Part shown: piece after piece, positions 15,765-24,432 of the stretch
How the letters are laid out: every line of letters begins with the position of its first letter
Numbering within the stretch: position 1 is the stretch's first letter
NCBI GenBank assembly: GCA_017408735.1
Contig: JAFQUB010000006.1
Span: 1 to 50,685 of the forward strand
Direction: 5' to 3'
DNA length: 50,685 nt
From: Lachnospiraceae bacterium
GTDB taxonomy: Bacteria; Bacillota; Clostridia; Lachnospirales; Lachnospiraceae
Notes under the pieces: generated by a model
Seen by the model: the letters and a program-made list of their open reading frames with translations, nothing else
What the model was told of the DNA's origin: nothing
Database searches by the model: none
Made by a program: the position numbers and the translations under genes

Positions 15765-17198
15765 ATGGAATCCATCTGGAAAATGACAGCCCAAAAGCCT
15801 GCAAACAAAGAAAAGTTAGACAGAACAGAAGCGGAAACAGTAGTAATCGGTGCAGGAATGGCAGGAATCCTCACTGCATGGTTTTTACAGCAAAAGGGAA
15901 ATGATGTGATTGTACTGGAAGCCAACGAAGTAGGTAGCGGACAAACCGGAAACACCACCGCCAAAATCACTTCTCAGCATGGTCTTATCTATGAAAAATT
16001 GATATATAATCATGGAATGCAATTTGCACAATTATATGCAAAGGCAAATGAGGAGGCAATTCATTCTTACCAAAAGCTGATAGAGAAAGAAAAAATATCC
16101 TGCGATTTTGAAAGAAAACCTTCTTATTTGTACACGAAGCAGGATTTGCACAGTCTTATGGTAGAAGCAGAGTTTGCCAACCGACTGGGGCTTTCCGCTT
16201 CTCTTGTAACGGAAACAGAATTACCCTTTGAAATGGAAGGGGCTGTATGTTTTGAGAAACAGGCACAATTTCATCCCTTAAAGTTTTTATATGCATTGGC
16301 AGAAAAACTTCCGGTATATGAGCATACAAAGGTTTTGAAAGTGGAGGGAAATACTGTAGAAACAGAGCATGGAAATGTAAAAGCCGCAAATGTGGTGTTT
16401 GCCACCCACTATCCGTTTGTGAACAGACCGGGATATTATTTTATGCGGCTTCATCAGGAACGAAGCTATGCGGTTGCTGTGGAAGGGGCAGAACCTTTGC
16501 AGGGAATGTATCTTGGAATTGATGAGGATGGACTATCCTTTCGAAGTTATGAGAAATACATTATTGTAGGTGGTGGAGGTCATAGAACAGGAGAAAATCC
16601 TTTTGGTGGACAATACGAAAATTTATATGGGCAGGCAATTAAGCTATGGAGTGGCATAGAAGAAAAAACCAGATGGTCGGCTCAGGATTGTTTTACCTTA
16701 GATGATATCCCTTATGTTGGAAAATTCTCAAAAAAAACACCGGACTGGTATGTGGCAACCGGTTTCCGAAAATGGGGAATGACCGGCTCCATGGCAGCGG
16801 CAAAGCTGTTGACAGATAGAATATTAAAGGAAGAAAATCAATATGAGCCACTGTTTTCACCACAACGAAGGCTGGTATCACAGGCACAGAAAAATTTTTT
16901 GTACGATACGATGTATTCAGGAATACATTTGTCCAAAAGAATCATAAAACCGGCGAAGGGAGAACTGGAAGACCTATTACCGGGACACGGAGGTGTTGTG
17001 CGGTATCAGGGGAAAAAGCAGGGGGCATATAAAACAGAAACGGGAGAAGTGTTTCTGGTGGATATCAAATGTCCCCATTTAGGCTGTCAGCTGGAATGGA
17101 ATGCTGAGGAACACACATGGGATTGTCCCTGCCATGGCTCCCGCTTTGATTATCAGGGAAATCTTATTAATAATCCTGCACAGAATCATATTTCATGA
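15765..17198 (+). CDS. FAD-dependent oxidoreductase with C-terminal Rieske domain
   Basis: The 477-residue protein begins with a Rossmann FAD site (VVIGAGMAGILTAWFL, then LEANEVGSGQTGNTTAK), continues as a DadA/glycine-oxidase-like fold, and ends in a Rieske 2Fe-2S domain with CPHLGC and CPCHGSRFDYQG, which provide the two Cys-His ligand pairs. Family members (YhfW-like) are thought to be amine or amino-acid oxidoreductases passing electrons through the Rieske cluster, but the substrate is unknown. The Rieske end is slightly short (ends PAQNHIS). Single gene, followed by a bidirectional terminator. Confidence 0.87.
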   Translation: MESIWKMTAQKPANKEKLDRTEAETVVIGAGMAGILTAWFLQQKGNDVIVLEANEVGSGQTGNTTAKITSQHGLIYEKLIYNHGMQFAQLYAKANEEAIHSYQKLIEKEKISCDFERKPSYLYTKQDLHSLMVEAEFANRLGLSASLVTETELPFEMEGAVCFEKQAQFHPLKFLYALAEKLPVYEHTKVLKVEGNTVETEHGNVKAANVVFATHYPFVNRPGYYFMRLHQERSYAVAVEGAEPLQGMYLGIDEDGLSFRSYEKYIIVGGGGHRTGENPFGGQYENLYGQAIKLWSGIEEKTRWSAQDCFTLDDIPYVGKFSKKTPDWYVATGFRKWGMTGSMAAAKLLTDRILKEENQYEPLFSPQRRLVSQAQKNFLYDTMYSGIHLSKRIIKPAKGELEDLLPGHGGVVRYQGKKQGAYKTETGEVFLVDIKCPHLGCQLEWNAEEHTWDCPCHGSRFDYQGNLINNPAQNHIS

Positions 17199-17212
17199 TA
17201 AAAATAAAAAGT

Positions 17213-17242
17213 AAAGGCACACCGGAAATCCGGTGTGCCTTT
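17213..17242. terminator. Bidirectional intrinsic terminator between convergent genes
   Basis: AAAGGCACACCGG (17213-17225) pairs perfectly with CCGGTGTGCCTTT (17230-17242), with A and T flanks on both sides. It serves the FAD oxidoreductase gene and the minus-strand ECF gene. Confidence 0.85.
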
Positions 17243-17248
17243 GTCCGC

Positions 17249-17806
17249 TTAAGAGGGAACACTGCCATTTTCAAACCTGCGAATTAATCTGGCAAGAGGA
17301 ACAATTAAGAAACCTGCAAAAAAGTTGCCGATACCCTGAAGTGCATCCCAAGGCAATCCGGAAATAATCCACGCAATCATTTGTTGGAAATTTAATCCAA
17401 ACATAATTGCTTGTGCCGGAGCATACAGTGTTCCAAACAAAAATCCATGCAAAGCACAAACCACCGGATATACAATGACTCCTATTTTAGCAGGCATCTT
17501 TTTCGGTAATAACATAGTAATTCCCCAAAGTACAGTCCAAACATACAGATAGGGAATCCACCAAGGTGAGAAGCCCGCAAAAAGTCCATTTAATATAACA
17601 TATACGTAAATAGGAATTAAAGCTTTTTTTCGGTAAACCAGTGTATATAACATGGTAAGCATTCCCAGCAAATGGATATTAGGTATCCATTCCATAATAA
17701 TCTTAGAACAAAACATCAGTGTTCCAAGCATTGTGAACTTTGTGATTTCTGCTGTGGTAAGCAGTCTGGTTTGTGTTTCTTTAGTCTTGGGTGTAAACAA
17801 GTTCAT
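17249..17806 (-). CDS. ECF-type transporter S component, probably for cobalamin
   Basis: This 185-residue protein is very hydrophobic with about six membrane segments (for example FTMLGTLMFCSKIIMEWIPN, VILNGLFAGFSPWWIPYLYV) and short loops, the build of ECF substrate-binding subunits. The start is unsure: ATG at 17806 lies inside the end of the upstream lipoprotein gene (26-base overlap), while a GTG at 17833 gives nine more residues. Its operon sits under a cobalamin riboswitch and shares it with a DUF4430 lipoprotein, so cobalamin or a precursor is the inferred substrate. The shared EcfA/EcfT energising module is not in the window. Confidence 0.72.
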   Translation of the reverse strand: MNLFTPKTKETQTRLLTTAEITKFTMLGTLMFCSKIIMEWIPNIHLLGMLTMLYTLVYRKKALIPIYVYVILNGLFAGFSPWWIPYLYVWTVLWGITMLLPKKMPAKIGVIVYPVVCALHGFLFGTLYAPAQAIMFGLNFQQMIAWIISGLPWDALQGIGNFFAGFLIVPLARLIRRFENGSVPS

Positions 17807-18230
17807 AATGTTCGCCGTCAGAGATAGTAGCACCGTCTATTCCGGTATTTGCATATTCTCCGTCTTTATAGAACGCCCAATAAGCTTTAGCTGTGTTGTA
17901 ATCGGCGGTAATGCCATTTACTTCTTTAATATAAAGTCCGTAATCGCCGTCTTCTCCGGCAATAATTTCATGTTCTAATAAAGCATCCCCCAGAATTGTT
18001 TTGTCCGTGTGTACGGTAAAAGTAACAGATTTATCATTTACTTTAACCTCCACATGAACAGTGGTATTTCCTTCGCCAAGTTCCGTATCCTCGGTGTAAG
18101 TGGCATTTGCCCAAAGGGAATCCTGTTCTGTAGTTGCTTCATTTGCGGTAGAGCTACTGCATCCCACCATGCTCAGTGCGAGCATAAGACAGAGTAACAA
18201 TACCATTGGTGTCTTAAAAATTTTTTTCAT
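17781..18230 (-). CDS. DUF4430 (transcobalamin-like) lipoprotein
   Basis: The 149-residue lipoprotein has a signal peptide with lipobox SMVGC, so it is tethered to the outer face of the membrane. The rest is a DUF4430 domain, related to the beta domain of intrinsic factor and transcobalamin: VHVEVKVNDKSVTFTVHTD, then GDALLEHEII, GLYIKEVNGI and YWAFYKDGEYANTGIDG. That domain contributes to corrinoid binding in the animal proteins. Because the gene follows a cobalamin riboswitch and precedes an ECF S component, a surface B12-capture role is inferred. An AAGGATG ribosome site precedes the ATG. Confidence 0.82.
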   Translation of the reverse strand: MKKIFKTPMVLLLCLMLALSMVGCSSSTANEATTEQDSLWANATYTEDTELGEGNTTVHVEVKVNDKSVTFTVHTDKTILGDALLEHEIIAGEDGDYGLYIKEVNGITADYNTAKAYWAFYKDGEYANTGIDGATISDGEHYELVYTQD

Positions 18231-18272
18231 ACTTCATCCTTCTTTCCGTTTTTTATTACGAAAAGCATAACG

Positions 18273-18300
18273 CAAAAAGAGCCCTTCTTAGGAAGGGCTA
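18273..18300 (-). terminator. Riboswitch-controlled intrinsic terminator
   Basis: On the minus strand AGCCCTTC-CTAA-GAAGGGCT is followed by CTTTTT. It lies between the cobalamin aptamer and the lipoprotein start, the usual position of a transcription-attenuating expression platform. Confidence 0.85.
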
Positions 18301-18376
18301 TGTAACAAAAATAAGAATATTTTTCAATATTCATCTCTTACTACCCTCCTGTTTGCCCAAGGGACTTTAAGCAGTA

Positions 18377-18532
18377 CACAGAACGATAAGAATTCCGGCT
18401 TAAGGATTCGTCAATCCTAATACGGTAATGGCTGTTGTCACGGATTCGCACCGTAGTTTCCTTATCCCCTAACATATTGTTTGGCAATATGTCCGGCAAC
18501 AAAGATGCTGTCACATCTTTGATGAACTGTGG
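18377..18532 (-). promoter_or_regulatory. Cobalamin riboswitch aptamer
   Basis: The minus strand reads through the conserved cobalamin-aptamer core: CCACAG near the 5' end and CTGTG at the 3' end can close P1; a TACGGTGCGAATCCGTGACA segment and CAGCCATTACCGTA follow; then GACGAATCCTTAAGCCGGA with a B12-box-like AAGCCGGAATT at 18391-18401. Cobalamin binding in this class normally stops expression, here through the terminator at 18273-18300. The match is by eye. Context (DUF4430 lipoprotein and ECF S component) supports the ligand. No other riboswitch class I know fits these motifs. Confidence 0.82.
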
Positions 18533-18553
18533 TTATTCTTTTCACATTTTCCT

Positions 18554-18581
18554 ATTATATCACATATTGCAACAATTTCAA
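18554..18581 (-). promoter_or_regulatory. Promoter of the cobalamin riboswitch operon
   Basis: On the minus strand TTGAAA (18581-18576) and TATAAT (18559-18554) are separated by 16 bases, about 22 bases ahead of the aptamer. Confidence 0.75.
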
Positions 18582-18717
18582 CAGAAGAAAAGTATCGTGA
18601 CAGGAAACAAAATATCATAAAATATCGCAATACTCCATTGTAACTTAGGTAGAAACAAAGTAAACTGATAGAAAGATTTCTGTTAAAAAGATATTTAATG
18701 AGAAGGGAGTAAGGTTT

Positions 18718-19842
18718 ATGAATAAACTTGCATTTTCAGAAAATATAGTAAATTTGCGTCATAAGAGTAAGATAACCCAAGAGCAGCTGGCGGATTTTTT
18801 GGGAGTCACAAAAGCATCAGTATCCAAATGGGAAACGGGAAATACCATGCCGGATATACAGATATTACCGTTGTTGGCTTCCTATTTTGATGTGTCTGTG
18901 GACGAACTGTTGGGATATGAGCTAAGCTTAAGCAGGGAACAGATTAAATGCTTATATCACAGACTGGCAGAGGATTTTGCAGAAAAGCCTTTTGAAGAAG
19001 TGATGAAAGAAACACAGGAACTGGTGAAAAAATATTATTCCTGCTATCCTTTTTTGCAGCAAATCTGTGTTTTATGGATGAATCATGCACCGTTGGCAAA
19101 TGATGTGGAACGACAAAGAGAAATCAGAGAAAATATCACTGATTTGTGTGACCGAATGATACAAAATTGCCGTGATATTGGAGTTTGTAACAATGCAATT
19201 GCAATAAAGTCCCTGATAGATTTGCAAAATGGAAATGCAGAAAAAGTAATTGAAGCTATGGGAGATAGCCTTGATGTAAACAGCATTGAGGATAGAGGCT
19301 CCCTTCTTACCATGGCATATATGACATTGGGAGATGTAGAAAGTGCAGACAAAACAGCACAGATTTGTATGTATCGTGATTTATCAGAACTGCTTAGTTC
19401 CGGGCTACATTTGTTAACGTTGCATACAAATGATTGGAAGTACAATGAAGAAATCAGAAAACGGTTGGAGAGCATAATAGACAGCTTTCAGATAGAAACG
19501 CTAAATCCCAACTCAGCGGCAGGATACTATTTTCAGGCAGCGGTCAGCTTATGTGTTTTTTTAGAGGAAAGAAAAGAAGCGGTAGAACCGTTGATTTTAG
19601 AGTATCTGGAGAAGTATACACTGGCTGCCAAAAGGCTGTTGGATGAAGGAATTATACTACATGGCGATACGTTTTTTACAAAGCTGGATGAATGGTTTGA
19701 GGGGCTGGATTTGGGAATCAAGGGAGTACGCAGCGAAAAGCTGGTTAAGGAAAGTGCCTTGGAAGGCTTAAACTATCCCGGATTTCAGAGGCTTACCCAT
19801 CAGGAAAAGTTGGAACAATATCGTAAAATATTGCGTTCATAA
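18718..19842 (+). CDS. XRE-family regulator with long C-terminal helical domain
   Basis: The 374-residue protein begins with a Cro/C1-type helix-turn-helix (NLRHKSKITQEQLADFLGV, TKASVSKWETGNTMPDIQIL) and continues with about 300 residues of alpha-helical sequence that look TPR-like. It may be a ligand- or partner-sensing part. The ABC transporter genes begin 19 bases after it, so the three form an operon and the regulator probably controls it. AGAAGGGAG precedes the ATG. It is divergent from the cobalamin operon. Confidence 0.85.
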   Translation: MNKLAFSENIVNLRHKSKITQEQLADFLGVTKASVSKWETGNTMPDIQILPLLASYFDVSVDELLGYELSLSREQIKCLYHRLAEDFAEKPFEEVMKETQELVKKYYSCYPFLQQICVLWMNHAPLANDVERQREIRENITDLCDRMIQNCRDIGVCNNAIAIKSLIDLQNGNAEKVIEAMGDSLDVNSIEDRGSLLTMAYMTLGDVESADKTAQICMYRDLSELLSSGLHLLTLHTNDWKYNEEIRKRLESIIDSFQIETLNPNSAAGYYFQAAVSLCVFLEERKEAVEPLILEYLEKYTLAAKRLLDEGIILHGDTFFTKLDEWFEGLDLGIKGVRSEKLVKESALEGLNYPGFQRLTHQEKLEQYRKILRS

Positions 19843-19861
19843 ATAACAGGAGGAGAAACAT

Positions 19862-20584
19862 ATGCTGAAAATTCAAAATCTTACCAAAACATATACAGAG
19901 GGAAAAGTAGCTGTAGACAATTTGACATTACAGGTAGAACCGGGGGATATCTATGGATTTATCGGTCACAATGGTGCAGGGAAAACTACCACCATTAAAA
20001 GTATTGTGGGAATCCATGAATTTGACCGTGGAGAAATTTATGTAAATGGAATTTCCGTGGGGGAAAATCCTATTTCCTGCAAGCAGGTGATGGCTTATAT
20101 TCCGGACAATCCGGAGTTATATGATTATCTTACCGGAATCCAGTATTTGAACTTTATTGCAGATATTTATCGGATATCACAAAAAGAACGTCAGGAGCGG
20201 ATTCAGAAAGAGGCAGACGATTTTGAAATCACTCATGCACTGGGCGATTTGATTTCTTCCTATTCTCACGGCATGAAGCAAAAGCTTGCGTTAATCGGTG
20301 CATTAATTCACAAACCAAAGCTGTTGGTGTTGGATGAACCATTTGTAGGCTTGGACCCGAAAGCTTCCCTTTTATTAAAAGAAAAAATGAGAGAGTTATG
20401 CAGTGAAGGGAGTGCAGTTTTCTTTTCCACCCATGTACTGGATGTGGCAGAAAAGCTGTGTAACAAGCTTGCCATAATTTCACAGGGAAAATTACAGTTA
20501 GCTGGGGAAACCTCTTATGTAATCAAAGAAAAATCTTTAGAGCAGGTATTTATGGAGGTGGCTGTACATGATACGACAGATTAA
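19862..20584 (+). CDS. ABC-2-type transporter ATP-binding protein
   Basis: This 240-residue ATPase has Walker A GHNGAGKTTT, a signature read as YSHGMKQKLALIGAL (SHGMK instead of LSGGQ, usual in this exporter subfamily), Walker B LLVLDEP and the H-loop FFSTHVLD. It drives the 533-residue permease encoded by the overlapping next gene. AGGAGG lies 6 bases before the ATG. Substrate unknown. Confidence 0.92.
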   Translation: MLKIQNLTKTYTEGKVAVDNLTLQVEPGDIYGFIGHNGAGKTTTIKSIVGIHEFDRGEIYVNGISVGENPISCKQVMAYIPDNPELYDYLTGIQYLNFIADIYRISQKERQERIQKEADDFEITHALGDLISSYSHGMKQKLALIGALIHKPKLLVLDEPFVGLDPKASLLLKEKMRELCSEGSAVFFSTHVLDVAEKLCNKLAIISQGKLQLAGETSYVIKEKSLEQVFMEVAVHDTTD

Positions 20585-22169
20585 ATTATTGACGAAGCTT
20601 CAAATTTGTAATCTTTTTGGCATCAATGAAGTACGATTTACTAAAGATAAAAAGAAAAAGGCACGTTTCTGTGGCTTGTCTGTTATCTGGGCAATTTTGC
20701 TTGTATGCCTTTTAAGTTATGTGGCAGGGATGTCTTTTGTTTTAGTAAAACTTGAGGCGGCACAGTTAATTCCTATGGTTTTGTCTGGAATCACCTGTGT
20801 GATTGTGTTTGTATTTACCTTTTTAAAAACAGGAAAAGTTATTTTTCAACAGAAAGCATTTGAACAGCAGATAGTATTGCCAGTGTCCAAAACGGCCATT
20901 ATTGTCAGCAGGTTTTTAACCATGTATCTAACTAATTTGTTGTTTACAGTAATGGTGATGGGAACAGGCGGTGTGGTATATGCTTATCTTGTACAACCGA
21001 ATATTTCCTTCTATATATATGGTGTTGTTTGTACAATGTTACTGCCATTGCTTCCAATTACTGTTGCGACTATGATTGGTGTAATCATTACTGCTATTAG
21101 CTGTAGAATGAAGTACAAAAGTCTGGTGGAAACAGCTCTTACCATGTTGTTTATGGGTGGAGTCATTGGGGCAAGTATGTTTTCTTCCAACACCGGTCAG
21201 ATTGCAATGGAGGACATACTGCAAAGCCTCGCCCGAATGTTGGAACAACAAATTGGCGGAATGTATCCACCGGCGTTATGGGTTGGAAATGCTATGGTTT
21301 CTGGTAATCTCACGGATTTTTTACTGTTTATCATAACCTCTCTGGGAGTGTTTGGTGTGTTTCTTTTCTGCTTACAGAAATGCTTTTTAAGTATCTGCAC
21401 TGCATTAAGCACCAATGCAGGAAATAAATCGTTTCGCCTGACAGAACTAAGCACCAGTTCCATACTGAAAGCTCTCTGGAAAAAGGAGATAAAGCGTTAT
21501 TTCGCCTCCCCAATCTATGTGACAAACACTATGATGGGATACTTTTTAATGGTGGTATTTCCGGCAATATTTCTTATAGCAGACTTGGGTAATATTAATA
21601 TTATCAATGGTGCAAAGAGTTTGGAACAGACGTTACAGATGGAAGCTGTTATAAGAAAAATGTTTCCCTTCCTGCTGGCGATTATGCCTTCCATCATGCC
21701 GACCACTTCAGTTTCCATTTCCATGGAAGGCAAGCAATGGTGGATTCTCCAGTCCCTGCCGGTGAGTAAAGAGAAAATAATTCAGGCAAAAGTTCTGGCA
21801 GATTTAACTGTGGTAGCACCGTTTTATGTGGTATCGGAAATATTGGCAATTATTACATTCCGTCCGAGTTTTTTGGAAATGGTTTGGCTGTTAGTTATTC
21901 CGGCAGTTTATATATTATTTAGTGCTGTGGCAGGAATTGTTATCAATTTGCATTTCCCAGTATTTGACTGGGAAAATGAAACCGTAGTAGTCAAACAAAG
22001 TGCAGCCACCTTTTTTGTAATGCTGGTAGGTGCAGTCACCTGCGGAATCCCGATGGGGATATTGGTTGTGTTGCCGGAGGGATTTGAAATGATTTATATG
22101 GCGGTTGTGATTTTGTTGGTGCTTGGGGGGACGGGAGTGCTTTGGAAGAGTAAATGCGTTGACAGATAA
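20568..22169 (+). CDS. ABC exporter permease, large
   Basis: The 533-residue membrane protein has about 12 hydrophobic segments in two related halves joined by a cytoplasmic stretch (NKSFRLTELSTSSILKALWKKEIKRY). It overlaps the ATPase gene by 17 bases, with GGAGGTG inside the ATPase end as ribosome site. The layout resembles large ABC-2-like exporter permeases of Clostridia with unknown cargo. The last codons also contain the -35 element of the next promoter. Confidence 0.85.
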   Translation: MIRQIKLLTKLQICNLFGINEVRFTKDKKKKARFCGLSVIWAILLVCLLSYVAGMSFVLVKLEAAQLIPMVLSGITCVIVFVFTFLKTGKVIFQQKAFEQQIVLPVSKTAIIVSRFLTMYLTNLLFTVMVMGTGGVVYAYLVQPNISFYIYGVVCTMLLPLLPITVATMIGVIITAISCRMKYKSLVETALTMLFMGGVIGASMFSSNTGQIAMEDILQSLARMLEQQIGGMYPPALWVGNAMVSGNLTDFLLFIITSLGVFGVFLFCLQKCFLSICTALSTNAGNKSFRLTELSTSSILKALWKKEIKRYFASPIYVTNTMMGYFLMVVFPAIFLIADLGNINIINGAKSLEQTLQMEAVIRKMFPFLLAIMPSIMPTTSVSISMEGKQWWILQSLPVSKEKIIQAKVLADLTVVAPFYVVSEILAIITFRPSFLEMVWLLVIPAVYILFSAVAGIVINLHFPVFDWENETVVVKQSAATFFVMLVGAVTCGIPMGILVVLPEGFEMIYMAVVILLVLGGTGVLWKSKCVDR

Positions 22170-22187
22170 TATCCCTTGGTGTAGTAT
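22159..22187 (+). promoter_or_regulatory. Promoter of the LytTR two-component operon
   Basis: TTGACA (22159-22164) and TAGTAT (22182-22187) with 17 bases between; TATATA at 22185-22190 is an alternative -10. The -35 lies in the last codons of the preceding permease gene. Confidence 0.55.
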
Positions 22188-22269
22188 ATAAGATAAAGTG
22201 ATTAAATAAAGAAAAAAGATTTAACAAGACTAATAGTTTGAATACGTACAGAAAGGGTTTTGACTATAA

Positions 22270-22977
22270 ATGCATACATCAATAGCAATTTGTGATGATG
22301 AGGATATATTTCGTTTTCAAATAAGGGAAGCGGTGGAAGACTATTGTGAAAAGAAGAAGATAGAATACACAGTGCGAGAATATAGTTCGGCAGAAGAATA
22401 TTTGAAACGTATGGAAAAAGCAGATCTGTTATTGCTTGATATGGAAATGGAGGAAATGTCAGGCATTCATTTAAAGGAACAATTAGAGAAGCATGGAAGA
22501 AATGTAAGAATACTGTTTGTAACCAGCCATGAGGAGATGATGAGTGAGGCTTTCGGAAAAAATGTTTTTGGATTTCTGTCAAAGCCTGTAGATAAAGAAA
22601 AATTGAAAAAATATATGGATAGAATGTTGGAGGACATGGAAACATACATCACCATATCAGCAGCAGATGGGGAAAAAGCATTGTTAGCAAATGATATATT
22701 ATACTTTCAGGCAGACGGAAAGTTTTGCTATGCAATAACCTATACTGGAAAAATATTTTGTAATCAAGGGTTGAGCGATTTAGAGCCACAGTTGTTAAAA
22801 ATGGATTTTATTCGTTGCCATAGAAGTATTCTTTTGAATCTTCACAATGTCAAAAAAGTAACCGAAAACGTGACAATGAAAAACGGTGAGAGTGTAGTGT
22901 TGGCAAGAAGAAAGAAAGAGGAAGTGCGCGTGGCACATATTAAATATATTTCAAAGGTGGCGAAATATAATGACTGA
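22270..22977 (+). CDS. LytTR-family response regulator (AgrA-like)
   Basis: The 235-residue protein has a receiver domain (D9/D10 acidic pocket, phospho-acceptor D57 in LLLLDMEMEEMSG, K in LSKPVDKEK) and a C-terminal LytTR DNA-binding domain from about residue 130 (ILYFQADGKFCYAIT, then FIRCHRSILLNLHNVKKV). LytTR regulators bind pairs of roughly 9-base direct repeats about 21 bases apart. Just such a pair occurs at 24337-24371, after the partner kinase gene. The gene overlaps the kinase gene by 8 bases. The ribosome site is weak and distant (GAAAGGG). Confidence 0.92.
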   Translation: MHTSIAICDDEDIFRFQIREAVEDYCEKKKIEYTVREYSSAEEYLKRMEKADLLLLDMEMEEMSGIHLKEQLEKHGRNVRILFVTSHEEMMSEAFGKNVFGFLSKPVDKEKLKKYMDRMLEDMETYITISAADGEKALLANDILYFQADGKFCYAITYTGKIFCNQGLSDLEPQLLKMDFIRCHRSILLNLHNVKKVTENVTMKNGESVVLARRKKEEVRVAHIKYISKVAKYND

Positions 22978-24283
22978 TGTAATAATGATTTTTTTGATAG
23001 GGATACTAGGAATTATAGAAATTTTAATTATGGCAGTGGGAGTATTCTGTTTAGAGATCCAGCAAAGTAAGTTACGAAGGTTGTTTTTTATAGGAAGCGT
23101 TTTCTTAAGTGGAATTATTGAAGTTATATGTAATTTTTGGGAATCGAATTTAATGATGATTATATGCATTATAATGACTCCGTTATCATTATTCATTGGA
23201 CTTAAGAATAAGAAAAGAAGAATTATAGCGGTTTATCTTTGTAGCTTGACTTATGTAGCATTGCCGTATTTTTGTATTGACATGATTGTCGCAAACCGGT
23301 GGGGATATGATTATGTGGAAAATAATTATAGTATATATGCTGTGATTCGTTCCTTAACTACCATAGTGCTTGTAACCAGTATTATCATATTTTTGCGAAA
23401 AGATAAAACGTATGAGGATAAAATGAAAAAACTTCCAGTGAGATTTTTGGCAATACAAGGGGTGTGTGCAATTTGCGGAGGAATCATGCAAGAAACTTAT
23501 GTGTTAGCACTATCTTTATTTGAAAAAGGTAGAGAGAGAGTGACGGTTAGTATTGCACTTGTTATAGTAATTTTGGTGTTTTACTCACTGGGAATGATTA
23601 TCGCGTACATATTTGGATTAAAAGAGCAATATAGGGAAGAAAACCGAAAAAAAGATGAATATTTGAGAATGTCGAAGGAATACATACAATTAGTAAAGGA
23701 AAATGCAAAAGAAACCAGAAAAATTCGACATGATATGAGTAATCATATTAATGTTATTAACGAATATCTTTGTAGAGAACAGTATCAAAAAGCGAAAGAG
23801 TATGTAGCTACTTTTCAGGAGCATATGAATCAAAAAATTTCCAAAGTATCTGTAGTTGGAAATGAAACGGTAGATGCAGTAATTACTTCTTATATGAATC
23901 AGGAAGAAGTAGAAGATATTAAATGGAATGTATGTGGAAAAATACCGGTTCAAATGTATGTAACGGATTTTGAATTATGTACGTTGTTCTCTAATTTATT
24001 ATCAAATGGGGTAGAAGCCTGTAAAAAAGTCGAGAAAAGCAAGAGGTTTATTAATATAGATATTAAAAGAACAGAGGAACAGTTAGTTATAGAAGTAGAA
24101 AATTCTGTAGCAGAAATTGTACCGATTGAAACGTTAGGAAAAATAACAACGAAAGCAGATAAAAAGAATCATGGTTTGGGGATAAAGAATATTTTGGAGG
24201 TAGTCGAAAAGAGTAAAGGGCAGATACTTTTTGAGAATGATGAACAAGCGTTTAGAACTAGAATTGTATTAGATTTACAGTAG
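22970..24283 (+). CDS. GHKL sensor histidine kinase (AgrC-like)
   Basis: This 437-residue kinase has about six N-terminal membrane segments (residues 1-215), a short helical linker (KEYIQLVKENAKETRKIRHD), the HPK10-type H box RKIRHDMSNHINVINEYL (His near residue 254), an N-box-like SNLLSNGVEACKK and a GHKL ATP site ending in KNHGLGIKNI. This is the architecture of peptide-pheromone receptors such as AgrC and ComD. No AgrB-like processing peptidase or typical AgrD is present, so any inducing peptide must be another kind, or come from elsewhere. Confidence 0.9.
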   Translation: MTDVIMIFLIGILGIIEILIMAVGVFCLEIQQSKLRRLFFIGSVFLSGIIEVICNFWESNLMMIICIIMTPLSLFIGLKNKKRRIIAVYLCSLTYVALPYFCIDMIVANRWGYDYVENNYSIYAVIRSLTTIVLVTSIIIFLRKDKTYEDKMKKLPVRFLAIQGVCAICGGIMQETYVLALSLFEKGRERVTVSIALVIVILVFYSLGMIIAYIFGLKEQYREENRKKDEYLRMSKEYIQLVKENAKETRKIRHDMSNHINVINEYLCREQYQKAKEYVATFQEHMNQKISKVSVVGNETVDAVITSYMNQEEVEDIKWNVCGKIPVQMYVTDFELCTLFSNLLSNGVEACKKVEKSKRFINIDIKRTEEQLVIEVENSVAEIVPIETLGKITTKADKKNHGLGIKNILEVVEKSKGQILFENDEQAFRTRIVLDLQ

Positions 24284-24288
24284 AAGAA

Positions 24289-24337
24289 GTCGAAATGATT
24301 TTTTGGTGTAACCATTAGAATCATTTCGACTTTTTTT
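24289..24337 (+). terminator. Intrinsic terminator after the AgrC-like kinase
   Basis: GTCGAAATGATT (24289-24300) pairs perfectly with AATCATTTCGAC (24319-24330), followed by seven T. It separates the two-component operon from the promoter immediately downstream. Confidence 0.88.
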
Positions 24338-24408
24338 GACCGTTCGTTCCTAAAAATGACCGCTCGTTCCTTAAGGGATTGAAAATAGTGAGAGAGATAG
24401 AGTTTAAT
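24337..24408 (+). promoter_or_regulatory. LytTR-type direct repeats and target promoter
   Basis: Two near-identical repeats, TGACCGTTCGTTCCT (24337-24351) and TGACCGCTCGTTCCT (24357-24371), are offset by 20 bases, close to the two-turn spacing of AgrA/ComE-type sites. A promoter follows: TTGAAA (24379-24384) and TTTAAT (24403-24408), spacer 18. The repeats end 7 bases before the -35, the expected place for an activator. The adjacent LytTR regulator is the obvious candidate to bind them. Confidence 0.75.
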
Positions 24409-24432
24409 AGGATTAGGAAGGAGGGGAGAAGT

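Noticed and set aside
17652..17978. Plus-strand 108-residue ORF across the ECF/lipoprotein junction
   Set aside because: It lies antisense to two genes with clear family features and a shared riboswitch, has no ribosome site, and its composition is that of a shadow frame.
18377..18532. Possibility that this structured leader is a T-box or another riboswitch class
   Set aside because: The GGTGCGAATCC core, the B12-box-like AAGCCGGA and the downstream B12-type genes fit cobalamin; no T-box TGG(N)CC antiterminator motif was seen.
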